From VXNE01 sp965205735 (GTDB lineage Bacteria; Pseudomonadota; Gammaproteobacteria; Pseudomonadales; Azotimanducaceae): DNA of 64,000 bases. A program made the translations under genes and the position numbers. The stretch is from the NCBI GenBank assembly GCA_965205735.1, contig OZ242179.1:2170001-2234000 (forward strand). Direction: 5' to 3'. The notes beneath the pieces were generated by a model, which was not told the DNA's origin, made no database searches, and worked only from the letters and a program-made list of their open reading frames with translations. Of this stretch, positions 38,296 to 47,075 are shown one piece after another (position 1 is the first letter of the stretch; each line of letters opens with the position of its first letter).

Positions 38296-39045
38296 CTACT
38301 GGGTCCCCGACGCTCGCTCCCAGGGGCATCTGGCTTTGAGGCCGTTCAGGTGCGTATGGGGCACAAGACCTTCGTGCTGCAAGCGGCCAACGACAATCCC
38401 TGGCGCGATTCCAATGTTCTCAGCGAAAGCCACGACTTTCCGTTTGTTCGATCCCTGGCTGAAGAGCTCTTGATGATGCCTGGGCGGGATTAGCAGGTTG
38501 GCTGCAAACCGATCTGCTTCCGCCTCTTCGGCCTGCGCTCCCCCTGATTGAACTCCAGGAATATCTTCTTCTTGCCATGTCGAAGAATATGGCCCGCTTC
38601 GTGGAACAGGGAAAACCACAACTGGTCGTTTGTCTTGTAGCGCAAGCTCAACATCAGCAGCGCCTTTTGTGGCGAAAGCCACCTCGTAGCACCCCTCTTG
38701 TCACGTTGCGGTCCGATCCATCCCATTCTCCTCATCGCCGCCACTGGAACTTCATTTCGGAGCGTTTCGATTCTCCTGTTGCTTCGCCAAGGCAGCGCGA
38801 TAGTCAGCTTCACGATTCAGCCAGAATCGGGTGGTGCTACCAAGCACCCGCTCAAGTTTTAGCGCAGTTGCTTGGTTAAGCGACGCTTCGCCCGATACGA
38901 GGTGATTGACAAATTTCCTGGAAGTCCCAAGCCGAATTGCGAACTCAGCCTGCGTCCAGCTTCGCTCGTCCAACAGGTCGGCGACGGTATCTCCGGGAGG
39001 TGAGACCCAGTCGGGGTTAAAGGACATCCTCATCGCCTCGCTCAT
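38296..39045 (-). pseudogene. XRE/HigA-type regulator with ImmA-like peptidase domain, broken
   Basis: Remnant of a long HigA-type regulator. An intact N-terminal HTH unit of 97 aa (39045-38752; ATG after AGAGAGATGAA) reads SFNPDWVSPPGDTVADLL and ERVLGSTTRFWLNREA. A large internal part is missing. The C-terminal ImmA/IrrE metallopeptidase part follows in another frame: ATRWLSPQKALLMLSLRY, FHEAGHILRHGKK (HExxH), then a shift near 38545 and EAEADRFAANLLIPP to VVGRLQHEGLVP. Just upstream (~39075-39095) VEIGDYH and stop look like the tail of a lost higB toxin. The HTH part might still be made. Confidence 0.8.
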
Positions 39046-39236
39046 TTCATCTCTCTTCAGCAGTTGTCCTAATGGTAGTCGCCGATTTCTACAACGACCA
39101 CGGCCGTGACGCTACTCCAGTCGATGCCTGAGGGCCACCCTCGTGGGCGCGCGTGGCGCGCGTCCGGGTCCTTCTTCACCAGGCCGTCGCTCTCGCGCCG
39201 AACGAAAGCCAACCTCCGGCAAGTCGAGTAAAAAAG

Positions 39237-39833
39237 TCAGTCGCCTGTCTGGATAACAACGGTACCCGCGTCTCCGTCCACCTCCAGGGTCTGACCGCTC
39301 TCAATCCGCCGAGTGACGTTGCCGGTGCCGACCACCGCGGGAATGCTGTATTCCCTGGCGACAATGGAGCCGTGGCCCAGGATTCCTCCGATGTCGGTCA
39401 CGAGCCCGACAGCGTGGGCGAATAGCTGGGTCCAGGCGGGGGATGTCATGGGGCAGACCAGGATAGACCCGGGCTGCATCCGGTCGAACTCCTGGGCATT
39501 CATGATCCGGCTGGCCGGCGCGGTGATCGTGTCCGGACTCACGGGGATGCCGCGCAGGGTATCGCTCGAGTCGTCGTCGTTCTTGAACTTCACGCCGGGG
39601 TTCTCGCTGGCTTCTTCCGGAATCGTGCGCGGCGGGTGCAGGCGCTTGCGCGCCTCCCTGAGTTCCCGGCGGTTTGCTGTGAGGGCGAGATACTCGGGCA
39701 TTGCCTTGCCGAGCCCGCGCGCTGCCAGGGCGGGCTTGATCTCGTCGCTTGTGAGGAAGTAGAGGTCATCCGGCTCGCTCAGGGTGCCGACGTCCACCAG
39801 CCGTTGCCCCAACTCGGCCGCAATCGGCAGGTC
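39237..39833 (-). pseudogene. PEP-utilising enzyme, C-terminal fragment
   Basis: Only the last ~195 residues of a PEP synthase/rifampicin phosphotransferase-like enzyme: the phosphohistidine domain with GGILGHGSIVAREYSIPAVV and the conserved His. Full-length relatives are ~850-900 aa. The 5' end is cut at ~39833, where the truncated PrpF gene begins on the other strand. Without the ATP-grasp domain it cannot carry out the full reaction. Confidence 0.75.
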
Positions 39834-40378
39834 ATCGCGACAACGGCATGCCGGTCGTGGTCCTGCGAGCCGAGGATCTCGGCAAGACCGGTTATGAGAC
39901 CCCGGCCGAGCTTGGCAGCGACAGCGAACTCAAGCGCAGGCTCGAAGCGATTCGCCTCGAGCTCGGCCCGCGGATGAACCTCGGCGACGTGACGGACAAT
40001 GTCGTGCCGAAAATGAGCCTGATCGCGCCGCCGCGGGCCGGCGGGCACGTTTGCACCCGTACGTTCATTCCGCACGACTGCCACGCCGCAATCGGCGTGC
40101 TCGGCGCCGTGTCGGTCGCGACGGCCTGCATCCTACCGGGCTCCGTCACAGACGGCATCGCGACCGTACCTGATGGCGCCGTCAAGCGCATGTCTATCGA
40201 GCATCCTTCGGGGGAGTTCTCGGTCACGCTCGAGGTGGGCGGTACGCCCGATCAGCCGAAGGTCCGCAAGGCCGGTTTGTTACGGACGACGAGGACGATT
40301 CCGCGCGGTAATATCTTCGTGCCGACCAGTGTCTGGGAGGAACATGAATGGATGCACAACCACAGGGTACCAACGTGA
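39834..40378 (+). pseudogene. PrpF-family isomerase, 5'-truncated
   Basis: The C-terminal ~180 residues of a PrpF/4-oxalomesaconate tautomerase-like protein: DNGMPVVVLRAEDLG, MSLIAPPRAGGHVCTRTFIP, CHAAIGVLGAVSVATA and the end TTRTIPRGNIFVP. The N-terminal half with its active-site Cys is missing; the cut point coincides with the cut in the opposite-strand gene. An internal ATG (39848) exists, but the two-domain fold would be incomplete. Confidence 0.78.
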
Positions 40379-40433
40379 CTCCGTCTGGACGGGGTGCTGG
40401 CAGCAATGGCCCCGGTCCGTGGAAATTCACTTG

Positions 40434-41423
40434 ATGGTCCTCGCCGTCGTGTCTTGCGCGTGGACGGTTCTGGTTTGCGTCGGGCACGCTCAGGCACCTG
40501 ACCGCCAGGTCGTTGTACTGGGTAGCGGCGGCGCATGCCGGGCTGCGCCGTCACTGTCCGCATCGGTCGTTGAGCGCCTGGATGTCGCCGAACTGCTTAA
40601 CCGGGCGGCAAGCCAATCCGGGGCGCTGGACTGGGTGCCCGTCGAGGTAGCCCGCGGTCGAGTCTGTTTCGTGTCGCGTCGGCTGGTCACGAATTTCGAG
40701 AGCGATCTTCCCGAACGCGCCGTCATCGCCATTGTCGAGAGCACGGCTCGACTGACGGGTCGAATCCCGTTCGGTCGCATGGCCGTCGTGCACGCCCTGT
40801 TCGAGAACCGGTGGCAGGGGATCACGGTCGACGGATCGGCTGAGATGGAACTGCTCGAGCTGCAGGTGTTGGAAAGAACTGCGCGTTCGATCGGCCACGA
40901 GGACCTCAGTTGGGGCTCGGAATCCGACCGGTCGCGAGGCCTTCGCAGGGGCGATGCGCTCCGCGCCGACATTGAGGCATGGCTCGACCGCCATGAGCGG
41001 CGTCTGACCTATTTCGAAATTGGCGCTCAATGGGGCGTGGAGCCGGAATGGTACTGGGCGTTGCACGACGCGTACCGGGACGATCCGATCGCGGACCGGA
41101 TCGCCTGGAGCGCCTCACGGCAGGACCCTCCCGGTGAGTGTGAAGGGTATATGCCCTGTTATGTCGGACGCATGTTGCATGGGGAATTCGAGTACCTGCG
41201 GCGTCACCCGGATGGCGCATACGTACCGGAGACACTGCAGAGCATTCTCAACTATTTGATTGTCCTGGATGAACAGCCTCGACTTTCGCGAACGTGCACG
41301 GAGAGAAGCCGAGATGAAATGGCAGACCGGATCGCGGCCGTTCGGCCGATTCTGGATCGCGTAGAGCACCGCCTGACATTAGAGGTCGCGACGATGCTTG
41401 AAGCGTTAGCGCGTCCGTGCTGA
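40434..41423 (+). CDS. Secreted protein with SH3-like domain, function unknown
   Basis: 329 aa. The ATG at 40434 gives a signal peptide MVLAVVSCAWTVLVCVGHAQ. Residues ~25-85 resemble a bacterial SH3 domain (ACRAAPSLSASVVERLDV, DWVPVEVARGRVCFVSRRLV). The rest is alpha-helical and Arg/Glu/Trp-rich (QWGVEPEWYWALHDAYRDDP) with several Cys, and no family is recognised. It is one of the few intact genes among truncated ones here and starts 56 bp after the PrpF remnant. Periplasmic location is expected. Confidence 0.6.
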   Translation: MVLAVVSCAWTVLVCVGHAQAPDRQVVVLGSGGACRAAPSLSASVVERLDVAELLNRAASQSGALDWVPVEVARGRVCFVSRRLVTNFESDLPERAVIAIVESTARLTGRIPFGRMAVVHALFENRWQGITVDGSAEMELLELQVLERTARSIGHEDLSWGSESDRSRGLRRGDALRADIEAWLDRHERRLTYFEIGAQWGVEPEWYWALHDAYRDDPIADRIAWSASRQDPPGECEGYMPCYVGRMLHGEFEYLRRHPDGAYVPETLQSILNYLIVLDEQPRLSRTCTERSRDEMADRIAAVRPILDRVEHRLTLEVATMLEALARPC

Positions 41424-41734
41424 CTCGGGTTGGCTCGAATATCCTGGGCTGGCGTCACGACACCGGATGGTCGGGACGGTCGACCAGCGATTTCGTCCGG
41501 GCGTTCAGTCCAACCGGCGACTTGGGCCGAGCGTTAATGCCACCCCCGTGCTCATGGAGACGTTTGTCGAGACGCCTCGCTCCACCGACGGGGTCTGCCG
41601 GGCCTCCGGATGGACCCGGGTCGGCGCCACCTGGTGACGCAGACGATTTGAACGCTCCCAACAAACACGACAAGCCGAAGAACGACATCTGGCTGGACCT
41701 GCCAAGAGTGCACTGGAAACGAAGGCTCAACCGA

Positions 41735-41759
41735 AAAAATGCGCCCCTTGAGAGGCGCG
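41735..41759 (-). terminator. Rho-independent terminator (minus strand)
   Basis: GCGCCT/GGGCGC hairpin (loop CTCAAG) followed on the minus strand by ATTTTTT. It is ~175 bp downstream of the ALDH fragment. No gene is recognised in the rest of 41424-41933. Confidence 0.5.
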
Positions 41760-41933
41760 AAATCGACAACATCCACGGTAGAACCGAACGGAAACGCTGA
41801 GCGAACGCTTACCCGTAAGGTAATGACATGACCGCGCCTAAGCGCTGTGGAATTGGTTTCAATCCGCTATCAATTTGTTTGCCCGCCAAAGTCGGAGTGC
41901 CGCTCTTTAGTTTGGATGTTGTCTGTAAGTTCT

Positions 41934-42250
41934 TCAGACCGAGGCGCTGAGTCCGAAGCGCGTGTCGTTCGCGCGCTTCAGCGCGTCGTCGAGATGAGAG
42001 AACTTCAGGACCGGCACGATCGGGCCGAACTGCTCCTCGCGCACGAGCCGGTTGTCCTCGGCGATGTCGGTCACGAGCGTCGGCGGGAAGAAATAGCCGG
42101 GTTCGTCGGGTACCTCGCCACCGCAAAGGATCCGCGCGCCGCTCAGCCGCATGTCCTCGAGAACGTCGACGACCTTGTCGAACTGTATCCGGTTCTGGAT
42201 CGGGCCGAGCTGCGTGTCCGGGTCGAGACCGTTGCCGACAACGGCCGCAT
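41934..42250 (-). pseudogene. Aldehyde dehydrogenase internal fragment
   Basis: About 105 residues of the C-terminal third of an ALDH: GNGLDPDTQLGPIQNRIQFD, GYFFPPTLVTDI and the conserved EEQFGPIVPV. The catalytic Cys/Glu region, N-terminus and last ~50 residues are absent. The 5' edge abuts the IS91 fragment at ~42256, which suggests deletion or insertion by that element. Confidence 0.8.
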
Positions 42251-42255
42251 TGGCG

Positions 42256-42952
42256 TCGCCACATCGCACGGCCCGCCATCGCCAACGAGCGGCTCTCGAC
42301 CAACGATCGGGGACAAGTCATCTATCGGTTCAAGCAGCCGTTCGCGACGGCTCCACCCGCGTCGTCCTCGACCCACTCGACTTCATCGCCCGCCCGGCGG
42401 CGTTGGTCCCGCGTCCGAGATTGAACCTCACCCGGTTCCACGGCGTGTTCGCGCCGAATTGCAAGCATCGTGAGTCCGTCGCGCCAAAACGCAAACCGCG
42501 CCACGAAAAGCCGGATAAGCCCCTTGCCCCCATGACTTGGATGCGGCGCCTGAAACGCGCGTCTTCGCCATCGACATCAAGACCTGCCCCAAGTGCGGCG
42601 GCAAACTGCGCGTCATCGCCCGCATCGAAAATCCCGATGTCATCGCCACGATCCTCGAGCACGTTCGTGCTCGCGATCCAGCCACAACTACCCATGCGAC
42701 AGCGCCTCCGCTCAACACAGAGCTCCCCGCCGCGCGATACCAGGACAGGCTCCCGTAGAAACGACCGCCTGACGCCATGCTGCGACCGCTACCCAAGCAA
42801 CCGCCGTTTCGCGCGACCTTTCCGTCTCCAGCGTCCACCGCCACATCCTCAACGGGCTCAACGGACGCCTCTGAAGACTTCCCCCGAGCGCCCCGTCAAT
42901 CAACCGTACTTCGCAACCATCCCGTTTCGAGCGGTTATTCGTCCTATCCGCA
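42256..42952 (+). pseudogene. IS91-family transposase C-terminal part and 3' end (copy 2)
   Basis: Second half of an IS91-type HUH transposase with two frameshifts: CRHIARPAIANERLS to YRFKQPF, then RDGSTRVVLDPLDFIARPAA with LNLTRFHGVFAPN, then IKTCPKCGGKLRVIARIENP. The final ~380 bp match 35576-35952 and end at the same TCCTATCCGCA. The repeat array of the fic gene begins at the next base. The catalytic HUH/Tyr region is missing. Confidence 0.8.
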
Positions 42953-43031
42953 TTCCTGCGTGAAAATGGGCTAAACTGCGCGTAACAAACAATTTCTGCG
43001 CGCAAAAGTCCCATTCCCGCGCGAAAACCGT
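42953..43031 (+). promoter_or_regulatory. Four 20-bp-spaced direct repeats upstream of fic
   Basis: Four units with core CYGCGYGNAAM begin at 42956, 42976, 42996 and 43017 (spacing 20, 20, 21 bp, two helical turns). They lie 60-135 bp before the fic ATG. Regular helical phasing suggests cooperative binding by a regulator, perhaps the Fic protein through its own N-terminal winged helix. Confidence 0.65.
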
Positions 43032-43088
43032 CGCGAGACCGAGCAAGCGCGCGCTCACCGAACTCGCGCGGCCCGTTAAGGACAGTCC

Positions 43089-44486
43089 ATGGCGAGACGG
43101 ACGCCCGAACACTACCTGAACGCCATCGAAGCGGTGGTTCGGAATCATGGCGACGCCATGTCCGTGAGCGAGATCGCGGCAGCCGTTCCCGAAGACATGC
43201 CGCGGCGGACGCTGCAGGCCCGCATCGCCGCAATGGTCAGCAACTCGCGGCTTGTTGCCGAGGGTACCGGTCGTGCAACACGCTATCGGGTGCCTCGCGA
43301 CGTTGATGCGGGGGCCGTGATCATTGCCGGACGCCCGCAGGTACACGCCCAAGTCCGCGTCGACCCAGTGCTGTCCGACACCGGCGCGGCGATTCGGGAA
43401 CACGTCACCCAGCCGACGACTCAACGCAAGCCCGTCGGTTACCAGCAGGCTTTCCTCGACGGCTACCATCCCGACCGACCCTATCTGTCGCCGGAAGACC
43501 GGGAACTCCTGCACCGCCTCGGCCGCACATCGATGCCGCGCCAGCCCGCCGGCACACACGCCCGCCAGGTACGCGCCCGGCTGTTGGTCGACCTGTCCTG
43601 GAACTCGAGCCGGCTCGAGGGGAACACCTACTCCCTGCTCGACACGCAGCGGCTCCTGGATCTCGGCGGCGAGGCGACCGGGAAGACACGCGACGACGCG
43701 AGGATGATTCTGAACCACCGGGCAGCCATTGAGTTCCTCCTCGACGAGAATGCCGAGGTCGAGTTCAACCGCTACACCATCTGCAGCCTCCACGCCCTGC
43801 TGTCACGCGACCTGCTGCCCGATCCCGGCGCCCCAGGGCGGCTGCGCATGAACATCGTCGGGATCGAAGGGTCCTCCTTCGAGCCCTTGGCCGTGCCTCA
43901 ACGGATCGAGGAGTGCTTCGATCGGATCCTCGCCCGGCTGCGCGAGATCGACGACCCGTTCGAGCAAGCCTTCTTCGCGATGGTCCAGCTCCCCTATCTG
44001 CAACCGTTCGAGGACGTCAACAAGCGGCTATCGCGCGTCGCGGCCAACATTCCACTGATCCGGGCGAATCTTGCCCCGCTTTCCTTCTCGCAGGTTCCGC
44101 GATCGCTCTACATCGAGGGCGTCCTCGGCGTATACGAACTCAACCGGGTCGAACTGCTCCGCGATGTCTTCCTGCATGCCTACCGCAGGTCGGCCGTACG
44201 ATACGTCGCCGTCTCCGAGTCCATGGATCCCGACGGTGGATTGCGTCTGCAGCACCGACAAGCACTCAGCGACATCGTTCGCGCGGTCGTGAAGGGGCGG
44301 ATGGGCCGCATCGCGGCTGCGCGGCACATCGCCGAATATGCCCGCCTCCGCGTGGACCACCACGAGCAGCCCTGGTTCCTGGAATCCGCACAATGGGAGC
44401 TACTCGGACTTCACGAACACAACTGCGTGCTCCACGGCCTGATGCCTGCGGACGTCGACGCCTGGAAGACCGTCTGGGATGCGTAA
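43089..44486 (+). CDS. Fic-domain protein with N-terminal winged helix and variant active-site motif
   Basis: 465 aa, ATG after AAGGA. Residues ~8-75 form a winged-helix-like domain (MSVSEIAAAVPEDMPRRTLQ), probably DNA-binding. The Fic core follows with a class II inhibitory motif SSRLEGN (Glu ~177) and the active-site loop QPFEDVNKRLSR at 305-316. Canonical Fic AMP-transferases have HPFxxGNGRxxR; here the catalytic His is Gln and GNG is VNK, while Asn and both Arg remain. The C-terminal ~100 residues are helical. AMPylation is doubtful; other nucleotide chemistry or a regulatory role is possible. Stand-alone gene, preceded by an operator-like repeat array. Confidence 0.85.
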   Translation: MARRTPEHYLNAIEAVVRNHGDAMSVSEIAAAVPEDMPRRTLQARIAAMVSNSRLVAEGTGRATRYRVPRDVDAGAVIIAGRPQVHAQVRVDPVLSDTGAAIREHVTQPTTQRKPVGYQQAFLDGYHPDRPYLSPEDRELLHRLGRTSMPRQPAGTHARQVRARLLVDLSWNSSRLEGNTYSLLDTQRLLDLGGEATGKTRDDARMILNHRAAIEFLLDENAEVEFNRYTICSLHALLSRDLLPDPGAPGRLRMNIVGIEGSSFEPLAVPQRIEECFDRILARLREIDDPFEQAFFAMVQLPYLQPFEDVNKRLSRVAANIPLIRANLAPLSFSQVPRSLYIEGVLGVYELNRVELLRDVFLHAYRRSAVRYVAVSESMDPDGGLRLQHRQALSDIVRAVVKGRMGRIAAARHIAEYARLRVDHHEQPWFLESAQWELLGLHEHNCVLHGLMPADVDAWKTVWDA

Positions 44487-44558
44487 CGAGGAGGCGCAAT
44501 CGGCTTAAGCCCAGACCCGGCACGTCAAACCGCACATCGCCGAGCTCCACCCCTTGCC

Positions 44559-44660
44559 CTAGTGCTCCGTCAAACCTAAATCTACGGGTATCTGCAGGGT
44601 CTTTTTGGCCCCGATGGTTCTGTCGGATACAGACCGGCTGGCCAGGCGCCCTCGCGCTCC
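44559..44660. mobile_element. Partial copy of MITE-like element B (left part)
   Basis: After CTAG (44559-44562), ~50 bp match the left end of the element at 59307-59507 (TGCTCCGTCAA, CCTAAATCTACGGGTATCTG, TCTTTTTGGCCCC), followed by divergent sequence and a shared CCCTCGCGCTCC. No right terminal repeat is found nearby. Confidence 0.6.
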
Positions 44661-44750
44661 TTGGTGAGATTGCTAGGCATGGAGTCGCGGGACTGGCGCG
44701 CCGCGGGCCCCCGGGAGCTCGATGGCTCGAACACCTCTGACTGGCACCCA

Positions 44751-45056
44751 TCACCGCCGGGGCGGCAAGGTCATGCCTTCGCCGGACTCGAGTTGGAAGT
44801 ACCCGTTGCCACACCCGTCGGCCTCGAGGTACTTGCCGACCGCCACCGCGCTGTCGCGAATGTCGCCGCCCGGCGTCCAGTTGACGTAGAGCCGGTCGCC
44901 GATGATCTCCGAGGTGATCTTTTCGGTGTCCAACTCTCCCGTGGGCACGTCGAGGACGGCCTCCCTTGCCGCCGCCGGCGCGTCCGCCCCGCAGATCAAG
45001 GTGATCGAGATCGGCAGGTGGAGCGGCTTGTCGGCGAACGGCGGGACCGCGCTCAA
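44751..45056 (-). CDS. Small protein of unknown function
   Basis: 101 aa, not recognised. The only start is a TTG overlapping the sulfatase stop (TTGA), so it may be coupled to that gene or be the fragment of a larger one. No signal peptide. Composition is acidic, with a LDVPTGELDTEKITSEIIG segment and two Cys. Weak case, kept because codon usage and the overlap look gene-like. Confidence 0.4.
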   Translation of the reverse strand: MSAVPPFADKPLHLPISITLICGADAPAAAREAVLDVPTGELDTEKITSEIIGDRLYVNWTPGGDIRDSAVAVGKYLEADGCGNGYFQLESGEGMTLPPRR

Positions 45057-46525
45057 TTCCGGGGTCGATAGTCAAAGGCATCTGCTTTCGTCGCATGATC
45101 CCGTTGACCGTATCCGGTAACAGGCAGTTTGCTGCCGTCGAGTTGTGGGTCCACGTATCTCGAGAACCAGTCGTCCAGTTCCCGGCGCAGCGCGCGGATG
45201 CGGTCCGCGTATCCGGGCTGAATAAAAAGATTGACGCGCTCCTCCGGGTCTTCCGCTACGTTATAGAGTTCATGGGCGCCTGCCGGGTAGCGCCAGATGA
45301 GTTTCCATTCCTGCGAGCGGATCATACGTACCGGCCCATACTCGTCGAACACGAAAATGCTCTCCCTTTCCCCACCGGCCTGACCGGCCAGCAATGGCGC
45401 GAACGATCGTCCGGGCAACCCGTCTGGCACACGGTCCGCGGCGCCGGCATAGTCCAGGAAGGTAGGCAGCCAGTCATACTGGCTCAGCAAATCGGTGTTG
45501 ACCTGGTTTTCCGGGACATGTCCCGGCCGACTGATCAGGCAGGGGACCTTGACGCTGGTATCGAACAGGTTCTGCGGCCAGGTTGCGTTACCCTTCCCGT
45601 AAATGCCGTGATGGCCCATGTTCATACCGTTGTCGCCCATGAACACCACCAGCGTGTTGCGTCTGAGATCCTGGGATTCCAGCCAGTCCAGTAAGCGACC
45701 AACATTCCGGTCCATCTCTTCGATCGAAGCGAAATAACCGGTCAGGTGTTGCTTTCGCTTTTCGGGATCGATGGTGGTCGAAGCGCCCATCGACGGCCTT
45801 TCAAACGTGTATCGTTGAAAGCCCGGCGGCACCGGCTCGTCCAGGCCGGGCGTCGATTCGAATAGACAGTTGTTGTAATAATCATCCCAGGTCTCCTCTG
45901 GATGATGCTCTCTTCCCCACGGCCTGTGCGGCGCCGTGTAGGGCAGAGTCAGGCAGAAGGGCCGGTCCTCGTCAACCTGGTTCTCCAGAAACTTCAGCGC
46001 ATTATCGGTAAAGAGATCGGTCGCATAGGTATCCTCGTATAACCTGACTTCACCGCCTTCGACCATGGGGACATCCCTGTAACTGGACTGGCCATAGGGC
46101 ATCGGATACCACTTCTGGAAACCGCAGCGTGGTTGCAGGCCATCGCCCAGGTGCCACTTGCCGGAAAGGCAGGTGTCGTAGCCGACTTCGGCCAGCAGAT
46201 CCGCATAACTCGGCATGCCGGCCAGAAAGTGGATACTGTTCGCCGGTATATCGAGATTGGGCTTGCCCTCCCGATCGTGGGGCATGCTTACAAAATCATG
46301 TACGCCATGCTGTGAGGGAATCCGACCAGTAAGGATCGATGCACGGGCGGGCGAACACACCGGCGAGGCACAGAAGAAATTGTCGAAGCGGATTCCTTCC
46401 CGCGCCAGGCGGTCCAGGTTGGGCGATCTGATTTCCTCGTTTCCGGCACAGCCCATAGCCCATGCGCCCTGGTCATCGGACAAGATAAAAAGCAGATTCG
46501 GTTGTTCAGGATTTCGACTAGCCAT
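45053..46525 (-). CDS. Type I sulfatase
   Basis: Formylglycine-dependent sulfatase, 490 aa, full length. Metal site NLLFILSDDQGA, the modification motif CSPARASILTG (CxPxR), GKWHLGDG and the second metal site VVFMGDNGMNMGHHG are present. No signal peptide with the ATG chosen (46525), so cytoplasmic, like choline-sulfatase-type relatives. The VOC gene upstream on the same strand is ~80 bp away. One of three sulfatases in the window, which points to use of sulfated organic matter. Confidence 0.9.
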   Translation of the reverse strand: MASRNPEQPNLLFILSDDQGAWAMGCAGNEEIRSPNLDRLAREGIRFDNFFCASPVCSPARASILTGRIPSQHGVHDFVSMPHDREGKPNLDIPANSIHFLAGMPSYADLLAEVGYDTCLSGKWHLGDGLQPRCGFQKWYPMPYGQSSYRDVPMVEGGEVRLYEDTYATDLFTDNALKFLENQVDEDRPFCLTLPYTAPHRPWGREHHPEETWDDYYNNCLFESTPGLDEPVPPGFQRYTFERPSMGASTTIDPEKRKQHLTGYFASIEEMDRNVGRLLDWLESQDLRRNTLVVFMGDNGMNMGHHGIYGKGNATWPQNLFDTSVKVPCLISRPGHVPENQVNTDLLSQYDWLPTFLDYAGAADRVPDGLPGRSFAPLLAGQAGGERESIFVFDEYGPVRMIRSQEWKLIWRYPAGAHELYNVAEDPEERVNLFIQPGYADRIRALRRELDDWFSRYVDPQLDGSKLPVTGYGQRDHATKADAFDYRPRN

Positions 46526-46606
46526 CCGCGGGTCGCTCAAGGAGATCTATCAGGCAATAATAGACGTCACGAGGGCTCTGGCCCGTCTCGCCGTCCATGG
46601 AAACCT

Positions 46607-46990
46607 CTATGGTCGGGTCTGCACGAGTTCGATGCTGACGAAGTCGGGTCCCTTCAGGAAGGCGATCCTGGCCTTTTCGCTGCGCGGCTTCATGTGGAAC
46701 TCGGCGCCCTTGGCTTCGAGATCGGCTATTGCCGCCGGCAGGTCATCGACGGCGATGCCGATATGATCCAGCCCGAGGCGACTGTGCGGACCCGACGCCG
46801 TCCGGGTCACGTTCTCGGTGACCGTGGAGATCAGGATGATCTGATCGCCCAGCATCATATTCGCCCGCGGTAACCCGTTGGCCCCTTTCGAGGCGATGAG
46901 TTCTGCGCCGAACATTTTCTCGTAGTAGGCACCTGCCGCCATGGCGTCATGACTCATCAGGTGAATGTGGTGTGGGCGGTAGTTGGGCAT
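46607..46990 (-). CDS. VOC-family (glyoxalase-like) protein
   Basis: 127 aa, ATG after GAGGAGAATCTG. Two beta-alpha-beta-beta-beta modules: HHIHLMSHDAMAAGAYYEKM and GLDHIGIAVDDLPAAIADLE, with metal-ligand-type His and a final SIELVQ Glu. Could be an isomerase, dioxygenase or lyase; the substrate is unknown. Probably read together with the sulfatase downstream. Confidence 0.85.
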   Translation of the reverse strand: MPNYRPHHIHLMSHDAMAAGAYYEKMFGAELIASKGANGLPRANMMLGDQIILISTVTENVTRTASGPHSRLGLDHIGIAVDDLPAAIADLEAKGAEFHMKPRSEKARIAFLKGPDFVSIELVQTRP

Positions 46991-47075
46991 CAGATTCTCC
47001 TCAAGGTGTCCAGCCGCGGGGATCCTTCGTATTTCCCACAGGTACAGCGCGTCGTTGCCGACGCGGCCGGTTCGG

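Noticed and set aside
39153..39236. Possible MarR fragment
   Set aside because: About 25 codons on the minus strand (YSTCRRLAFVRRESDGLVKK) resemble MarR proteins, but the match is too short to annotate.
44559..44700. Complete MITE-like element
   Set aside because: Only the left end and a short internal match were found; no right inverted end or second flank can be assigned.
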